From a virus, in the IMG/VR virus record IMGVR_UViG_3300034117_001391, positions 1 through 32,805 of that record: DNA of 32,805 nucleotides; one strand, given 5' to 3'. The notes under the pieces are model-generated. The model worked only from the letters and a program-made list of their open reading frames with translations, was not told the DNA's origin and did not search any database. Of this stretch, positions 28,856-32,805 are shown in pieces; position 1 is the first letter of the stretch; the number at the start of each line of letters is the position of its first letter. The position numbers were made by a program, and so were the translations under genes.

Positions 28856-29126
28856 TCGTATTCCTTTCGTTTGGACGGCAAGTACACCATCCGTTCCGGT
28901 GTCGTCCAATTGAAGTACGACCTATCTTTATTCCTGCTTCAAGAAACTTTGCAGCGGCTTGATCTTCTGAAAGACCACCGTTTGCAAAAGTTGTATTTGC
29001 AAGTTGTTCGGCTGCGGACCTGTAGGGTTCAGCTAGTGCTTCAACTACTTTGATTACTTTGCAAGGTCGACCGAGAATAGCAAAAGTTACAGACTGATCG
29101 ATGTCGAATAAAGTATTCAGTGTCAT
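28836..29126 (-). CDS. Early protein with helix-turn-helix-like segment
   Basis: A 96-residue protein, the first gene of the early module after the late terminator. The segment LSEDQAAAKFLEAGIKIGRT then SIGRHRNGWCTCRPN looks like a compact DNA-binding domain of the type found in small actinophage proteins (AA.FL..G...S..SV.RHR). Start ATG 29126 after AAAGGAAAC. It overlaps the metallophosphoesterase start by 20 bases. The regulatory role is a guess. Confidence 0.65.
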   Translation of the reverse strand: MTLNTLFDIDQSVTFAILGRPCKVIKVVEALAEPYRSAAEQLANTTFANGGLSEDQAAAKFLEAGIKIGRTSIGRHRNGWCTCRPNERNTNDRKPA

Positions 29127-29197
29127 AAGTTTCCTTTCTTCTTATCAAAGATAGCAAGAAACCGGTAAAAGTACACGCAACCAAACAAGGTGTTTCT

Positions 29198-29238
29198 AAA
29201 AAAAAAATACCCCCCTTGAACCGAAGTCCAAGGAGGGT
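29198..29238 (-). terminator. Strong intrinsic terminator ending the late operon
   Basis: On the minus strand ACCCTCCTTG (29238-29229) pairs with CAAGGGGGGT (29218-29209) with one mismatch and a 10-nt loop, followed by A and ten T residues (29207-29198). It lies 17 bases past the holin stop. This is the clearest intrinsic terminator in the genome and marks the end of late transcription. Confidence 0.9.
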
Positions 29239-29254
29239 AATTACAGGCGAAGCT

Positions 29255-29440
29255 TTAGTCTTGATCAGGCACGTTCTTGAAGGCCAAGGCTGATCCACCA
29301 ATGCTCAAAAGAGCAGCAACGGCGTTTAGGATTTGAGCAGCCATAACGTCTGTAATGGTTCCGTAAGCAACTAACATTGGAACTGCTAAGGCGACTAAGC
29401 CATAGATAAACTTGCGATGTGCAGGTGTGAATTCAAACAT
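29255..29440 (-). CDS. Holin
   Basis: A 61-residue membrane protein with two hydrophobic segments: FIYGLVALAVPMLVAYGTI and MAAQILNAVAALLSIGGSAL, joined by a short loop, and a short polar end (FKNVPDQD). The layout (EFTPAHRKFIYGL start, YGxIT near the loop) matches holins of actinophages. It is the last gene of the late operon, two genes after the endolysin, separated by two receptor-type genes. Confidence 0.85.
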   Translation of the reverse strand: MFEFTPAHRKFIYGLVALAVPMLVAYGTITDVMAAQILNAVAALLSIGGSALAFKNVPDQD

Positions 29441-29460
29441 GTTTTTCTTCTTTCTTTTTT

Positions 29461-30492
29461 TTATTTAGCTGGTACAAATGTGGACCCGTCCCAGACCTGA
29501 ACTATTCCTGTCGCGAAATCGTCGTTGTCAGGACCTGTCCATACGTTTACGAGTCCAGGAACAAAATCATCGCTATCAGGACCCGTCCAAACTCGGACAG
29601 CACTGATCACCGTAATAGTGCGCGAAGGAGTATTTGCGGTTCCGGTCACGTTTGTCGCTCGGATCACAAAAGTGTAAGTAGCTGGTGTGGTCGGAGTTCC
29701 GGAGATAACACCTGTCGATGTGTTTAGGTTTAGTCCCGCAGGAAGTGCTCCAGAAAAAACAGAATAACTAACAACATCGCTTGCAACAACCTGGTCTGAA
29801 TACGGAGATCCGACGCTTGCGTTTGGATTTACAGTAGAGTCCGAAAACACTGGTGCAGGTGGATTTACAGTTATTGGAAGAGCGGCAGTGTCAACTGATC
29901 CACTTGTGTTTGTAGCTCTAAATACTGGAGAACGAGACTGAAACGTAGTTGTAGCCGTTCCTGTAATTGCTCCTGTTGAAGTGTCGAAATTCAAACCAGT
30001 CGGCAATGAACTTGAAACAATTGAGTAACTTTGTGCGTTGCTTGCCAACACGCCGTCCGAATAAGACTGACCGCGAATCGCAATTGGATTTATACTTGCG
30101 TCCGTAAATACCGGATACGGAAGCATCGTGTAAAAGCTTCCGCTTGCTGTAGCTATTCCCATCGATCCTTTAGGATCATTTGTTCCGCTCAAAGATAAAG
30201 TTGAACCTGTTGGAACTCCAATTGAACCTGATCCAATCGTGTATTGCATTGCGGACCCGCGAAAGTCATAAGTGTAATAAACAAGTCCGCCGCCAAGGGT
30301 AATACCGCCCAAAGCAATGTTCATCCTAGGCGCGTTTGAGTTTCCCGCTACGTTTAGGTTGTAGCTTGTCCAAGCCGTGTTAGTCCGAATAAAATAAGCT
30401 TGCCAATTTACAGTTCCCGGTGCCGCGTCTTGAAGATCGACCCGCGTTTGAAATCCGTTGAGATGCGTGAATGTATAACTTGCGCTTGCCAT
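29461..30492 (-). CDS. Ig-like (He_PIG-type) receptor-binding or tail-tip protein
   Basis: A 343-residue protein. The first 130 residues form a beta-rich domain (SYTFTHLNGFQTRVDLQ). Then two tandem repeats of the Ig-like He_PIG/putative Ig type (SLPTGLNFDTSTGAITGTAT and ALPAGLNLNTSTGVISGTPT), joined by NPPAPVFSDS. The C-terminus has three short repeats with VWTGPDSDDF / VWTGPDNDDF / VWDGSTF. The repeats suggest binding to cell-surface sugars. It sits beyond the endolysin, a frequent place for extra fiber genes. Confidence 0.75.
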   Translation of the reverse strand: MASASYTFTHLNGFQTRVDLQDAAPGTVNWQAYFIRTNTAWTSYNLNVAGNSNAPRMNIALGGITLGGGLVYYTYDFRGSAMQYTIGSGSIGVPTGSTLSLSGTNDPKGSMGIATASGSFYTMLPYPVFTDASINPIAIRGQSYSDGVLASNAQSYSIVSSSLPTGLNFDTSTGAITGTATTTFQSRSPVFRATNTSGSVDTAALPITVNPPAPVFSDSTVNPNASVGSPYSDQVVASDVVSYSVFSGALPAGLNLNTSTGVISGTPTTPATYTFVIRATNVTGTANTPSRTITVISAVRVWTGPDSDDFVPGLVNVWTGPDNDDFATGIVQVWDGSTFVPAK

Positions 30493-30508
30493 TAGTCAGC
30501 TGCTTTCT

Positions 30509-31261
30509 TTAGTAAGAGATCCAAATGTCGCCAACATTGAAACCGCCGACAGGAGCGCTTGGCATTGTTGTCTGCACAATTATGCGCTTGCCAGAAATAA
30601 AGTTTATAGAAGCTGCTGAGTTTAGTTTTGCAGTGGTTACTGATCCGTCTGCAAGTTTTGCGGTTGTTACTGATCCGTCTGCAAGAAACGAAGCCCATGC
30701 AGTTCCGGTCCAAAATTCAGGTTGTCCTGTAGTTGTGTTCAAACCAGCTAGTCCGACTCTTGGGCTAACAGGACGTGTTGCGCTTGTCCAACGACCCCAC
30801 TGAGTTCCTAAAAATTGTCTAACGCTAGTTACGTTTCCAGCTGAAATTGTTGTTGCGCTTCCAGGAACCAAAACTTGCGCCAAGGCCATTTGATAAATTG
30901 CATCAGTCGTCTGGGTAAGTGTTGGTGGAACAGGAGAAGTTGCCGGAGTTCCATCTACCATTTTCAAAATAATGGTGTTTGCTGTTGGGTTCAACTCTAA
31001 GGCAACAATGTCAATTCTAGGGTTTGCGGCAGAAGTTGTTACTGTAAGGTTTTCAGTTGCAGTTGACAAGTAAGCGTGTCCACGAACAATTGCAAAGCCA
31101 GCAGGAACTTTTACAACCATGCCAGAGCTATCTCCGAACGGTTGAAGATCCGAGGCAGATGGATCGCCCGCTACACCGCTGTTTTGTAATCTGTCAAACA
31201 AGGTCGAGTATTGAACCTCAGTTGTATTTTGGTTTTCAAAAGGCCAAGAGGTTTGAGCCAT
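30509..31261 (-). CDS. Minor tail protein / baseplate-fiber protein with repeats
   Basis: A 250-residue protein. The N-terminus (SWPFENQNTTEVQYSTLF) and the middle (AGFAIVRGHAYLSTATENL, then NPRIDIVALELNPTANTIIL) match the phage receptor-binding/baseplate proteins found next to endolysins in actinophages. A trimeric-fiber repeat follows: LADGSVTTAKLADGSVTTAK, encoded by 24-bp direct repeats at about 30640-30690. The C-terminus is VGDIWISY. It probably forms an appendage with its neighbour at 29461-30492. Confidence 0.78.
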   Translation of the reverse strand: MAQTSWPFENQNTTEVQYSTLFDRLQNSGVAGDPSASDLQPFGDSSGMVVKVPAGFAIVRGHAYLSTATENLTVTTSAANPRIDIVALELNPTANTIILKMVDGTPATSPVPPTLTQTTDAIYQMALAQVLVPGSATTISAGNVTSVRQFLGTQWGRWTSATRPVSPRVGLAGLNTTTGQPEFWTGTAWASFLADGSVTTAKLADGSVTTAKLNSAASINFISGKRIIVQTTMPSAPVGGFNVGDIWISY

Positions 31262-31300
31262 TAGTTTCCTTCTTTCTTGTTTTTATTCAACAGTGTATTT

Positions 31301-32242
31301 TTACAATCTGCCGTAAGTTATTGGACCAACAATACCGTCGACCACAAGTCCTTGAGCGCGCTGAAACTCTCTTACGCGTCTTTCAGTTATCTTGCCGAAA
31401 ATACCGTCTTGAGTAATTCCTAAAGCGGCTTGAACGTATTTGACGCTTGATCCAGTCGATCCGACTCTAAGCCAACCTGACAAAGGCGGTTTAGATCCTG
31501 TTTTCGATGGTGCAGGTTTTGCAGGCGCCGACGGTGCATTACCATTTAGTATTTGGTTGACCATCGCTTGAACTGATTTTGCATCATGACCTGCACTAGT
31601 CAAGTTCTGGACTCTTGTCGGACCGTTGCCCCATTTGCCAGCAATAACTTCACGAGCAATAGTCTCAATTGAACTAGGTTTAGAAATTGGCTTTGCACTT
31701 GGTTTTGACGGTGCAGGTTTTGTTGGCGCGGGTTTTGATCTCTTGTTGCACTCAGCAACTATGTAATCCAGTCGCGAAGTCAGGAACGGACCCGGACAAG
31801 CTGTAGCGACGTATTGTGAGTGCCAAGCAATAAAGAACTCAGATTGAGTTTCGTTTTTTATGTTTTTAGCAAATCCTTTTCCTGCTCTAGGAGAGTTGCT
31901 AGCATGATAAACAATTACGTCAATAAGTGCTTCGACCGCGGCACTCGATACTGGCCAATCTCCGCCTGTAGAAGAATTGTCTACTTCAAAAGTCACAGCG
32001 CTTGGATCAGGTTGTCCACCCGTCGAATAAGGTCTACGATCTGGATTTACAATGCCTGTCACAGATCCATCGTTCGCGATGTGGTAAGTCGGGTGAGAGT
32101 TGCGTGAGTTTTTATTTGCAACGTATGAAAGTCCGTTGGTTCCCGCTACGTGGTGGATTACAACACCGTTTATTGGTGATCCGTTTCGACTGCCGCCAAA
32201 TCCGTTATCTTGTATGCTCTTAGTGTTTGGATACCAGCTCAT
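31301..32242 (-). CDS. Endolysin: N-acetylmuramoyl-L-alanine amidase with two wall-binding domains
   Basis: A 313-residue lysin. The N-terminal amidase_2/PGRP domain (1-165) shows zinc ligands H30 (VVIHHVAG), H141 (IAWHSQYV) and C149 (ATACPGPF). A Pro/Lys-rich linker leads to a CW_7-like domain (about 195-240: IARVEI-type helices, WGNGPTRVQNLTSAGHDAKS), a second linker, and a PG_binding_1 domain (255-313: RVGSTGSSVKYVQAALG, DGIFGKITERRVREFQRAQG). It cuts the stem peptide from glycan strands at the end of infection. The holin gene lies downstream and a single-segment membrane protein upstream. Confidence 0.93.
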   Translation of the reverse strand: MSWYPNTKSIQDNGFGGSRNGSPINGVVIHHVAGTNGLSYVANKNSRNSHPTYHIANDGSVTGIVNPDRRPYSTGGQPDPSAVTFEVDNSSTGGDWPVSSAAVEALIDVIVYHASNSPRAGKGFAKNIKNETQSEFFIAWHSQYVATACPGPFLTSRLDYIVAECNKRSKPAPTKPAPSKPSAKPISKPSSIETIAREVIAGKWGNGPTRVQNLTSAGHDAKSVQAMVNQILNGNAPSAPAKPAPSKTGSKPPLSGWLRVGSTGSSVKYVQAALGITQDGIFGKITERRVREFQRAQGLVVDGIVGPITYGRL

Positions 32243-32488
32243 TTACTTTCCTATCATGTTTATTAGAAGACCAACGAGCGAAACAACCGCTGCCGCAAGT
32301 CCTGTGTAAGCCACACGTTCGATCCACGCCAGTCTGGCAAGAGTCAGTTCAACTTCACGTATGCGATCCGGAACGTCGTCAAGGTGATCTAGTTTTTGAA
32401 GAACCTTTACTAAGATCTCACCGTGCTCAAGTTGCTTCTTGTAAATGTCGGCCTGGGTGATCCTGACAGTATGGTTTTCTTCAGCCAT
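32243..32488 (-). CDS. XhlA-like haemolysin/lysis membrane protein
   Basis: An 81-residue protein with a hydrophilic helical N-terminal part (ITQADIYKKQLEHGEILVKV, DVPDRIREVELTLARLA) and one C-terminal membrane segment (AYTGLAAAVVSLVGLLINMI). This is the layout of XhlA-type proteins, which cooperate with holins in some phages. The gene is placed directly upstream of the endolysin. The same start codon appears in the variant copy at positions 11-13. Confidence 0.72.
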   Translation of the reverse strand: MAEENHTVRITQADIYKKQLEHGEILVKVLQKLDHLDDVPDRIREVELTLARLAWIERVAYTGLAAAVVSLVGLLINMIGK

Positions 32489-32682
32489 TAGATTTCTTCC
32501 TGCAATAGTTGAATGTCAAATTCAATGGGTTCATTTCCAGCGTGTAGCCAATCAAGGTATTCAGCATAATCTTTATTTCCTTGAGCAAAAGGAACTGTTG
32601 CTTTGTCCGACAGTCTTACGACTGACTCTTCATAAATTGTTTTTCCGTTAGGAAATAGTTGGGCCATTTTCATAAATGTCAT
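32488..32682 (-). CDS. Small tail-fiber-associated protein
   Basis: A 64-residue protein whose gene lies between the collagen-like fiber gene (read through the circular junction) and the XhlA-like gene. The sequence MKMAQLFPNGKTIYEESVVR is followed by NKDYAEYLDWLHAGNEP, a motif also found in small proteins near phage fibers. It is 57/64 identical to the version at 13-207. A role in fiber assembly is possible but unproven. Stop and next start overlap (TAATG). Confidence 0.72.
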   Translation of the reverse strand: MTFMKMAQLFPNGKTIYEESVVRLSDKATVPFAQGNKDYAEYLDWLHAGNEPIEFDIQLLQEEI

Positions 32683-32805
32683 AGTTCCGCCGATGCTGAA
32701 AAGCTAGTTCCGTATCTAAAGTATCCAAAGCTTCCGTTGCCTCTATACCCTCTACTGACCCAACCTAAGGGTGAGGGTGAGATAATTCCGCTATTGACGG
32801 CGTTG
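32679..32805. repeat. 127-bp exact overlap with 204-330 (circle closure)
   Basis: The final 127 bases are identical to 204-330, ending exactly at the contig end, with the first mismatch at 203/32678. 127 is a common largest k-mer of short-read assemblers, so this is best read as the assembler's overlap where the circular graph closes. It contains the C-terminal codons of the collagen-like fiber gene. The unit genome is therefore 331-32805 (32,475 bp). Confidence 0.85.

Noticed and set aside
28856-28909. N-terminal extension of the metallophosphoesterase
   Set aside because: The ATG at 28855 has a clear AAAGGA site; the extension only lengthens the overlap with the upstream gene.
29041-29301. 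86-residue minus-strand ORF spanning the terminator
   Set aside because: It would run through the strong intrinsic terminator and overlaps both the holin and the first early gene; not a real gene.

Overview
The window is one essentially complete genome of a tailed bacteriophage (siphovirus type), assembled as a circle. An actinobacterial host is the best inference: there is a WhiB-type Fe-S regulator, and the terminase, portal, head-tail connector and tail genes belong to families common in actinophages. Base composition (mid-40s percent GC by eye) and very tight gene packing would suit a streamlined aquatic actinobacterium; this is inference. All genes but one (whiB-like) lie on the minus strand. 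I see no integrase, lysogeny repressor, CRISPR array or insertion sequence. The last 127 bases (32679-32805) are identical to 204-330, so the genome closes on itself there with a unit of 32,475 bp. Bases 1-203 are a second, about 86% identical version of 32476-32678, best read as a strain variant caught on the end of the contig.

Late module, read right to left on the minus strand from about 15.4 kb: fmdB-like zinc-ribbon protein, HNH endonuclease, small and large terminase, portal, MuF-like protein, scaffold, major capsid, head-tail connectors, major tail protein, a frameshifted pair of tail-assembly chaperones, tape measure, distal tail protein, a Gp37-like tail protein and a collagen-like fiber. 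The module continues across the circular junction into a small fiber-associated gene, an XhlA-like membrane protein, an amidase endolysin, two receptor-type proteins and a holin. It ends at a strong intrinsic terminator (29198-29238).

Early module, minus strand from 29.1 kb to 15.7 kb: metallophosphoesterase, sigma-like factor, YqaJ exonuclease with a probable annealing partner, many small proteins, a four-gene nucleotide block (dNMP kinase, ThyA-like enzyme, dCMP deaminase, dUTPase-like enzyme), a replication initiator with an origin inside its gene, an SSB-like protein, RusA resolvase, and a homologue of the base-hypermodification family HMUDK_hel/aGPT-PPlase. I find no DNA polymerase, primase or helicase, so replication probably borrows the host replisome after initiation at the iteron origin (20546-20680).

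Two things stand out. First, the early/late boundary holds a 78-nt RNA element (15521-15598) with the diagnostic features of the tRNA-like domain of tmRNA: the GGTTTCGAC motif, a G3:U70 acceptor pair, A73, and a P2-like stem joined to the T arm by 3 nt. It has no room for the usual tag reading frame. Second, the nucleotide block resembles the T4 pathway for hydroxymethylated cytosine: the ThyA-like enzyme carries Asp where thymidylate synthases have the pyrimidine-reading Asn, and a base-hypermodification homologue lies in the same module. This suggests modified pyrimidines in the phage DNA. Several small genes (15245-15424, 16079-16204, 18064-18186, 18364-18543, 19538-19699, 23845-24024) were found by reading the gaps.
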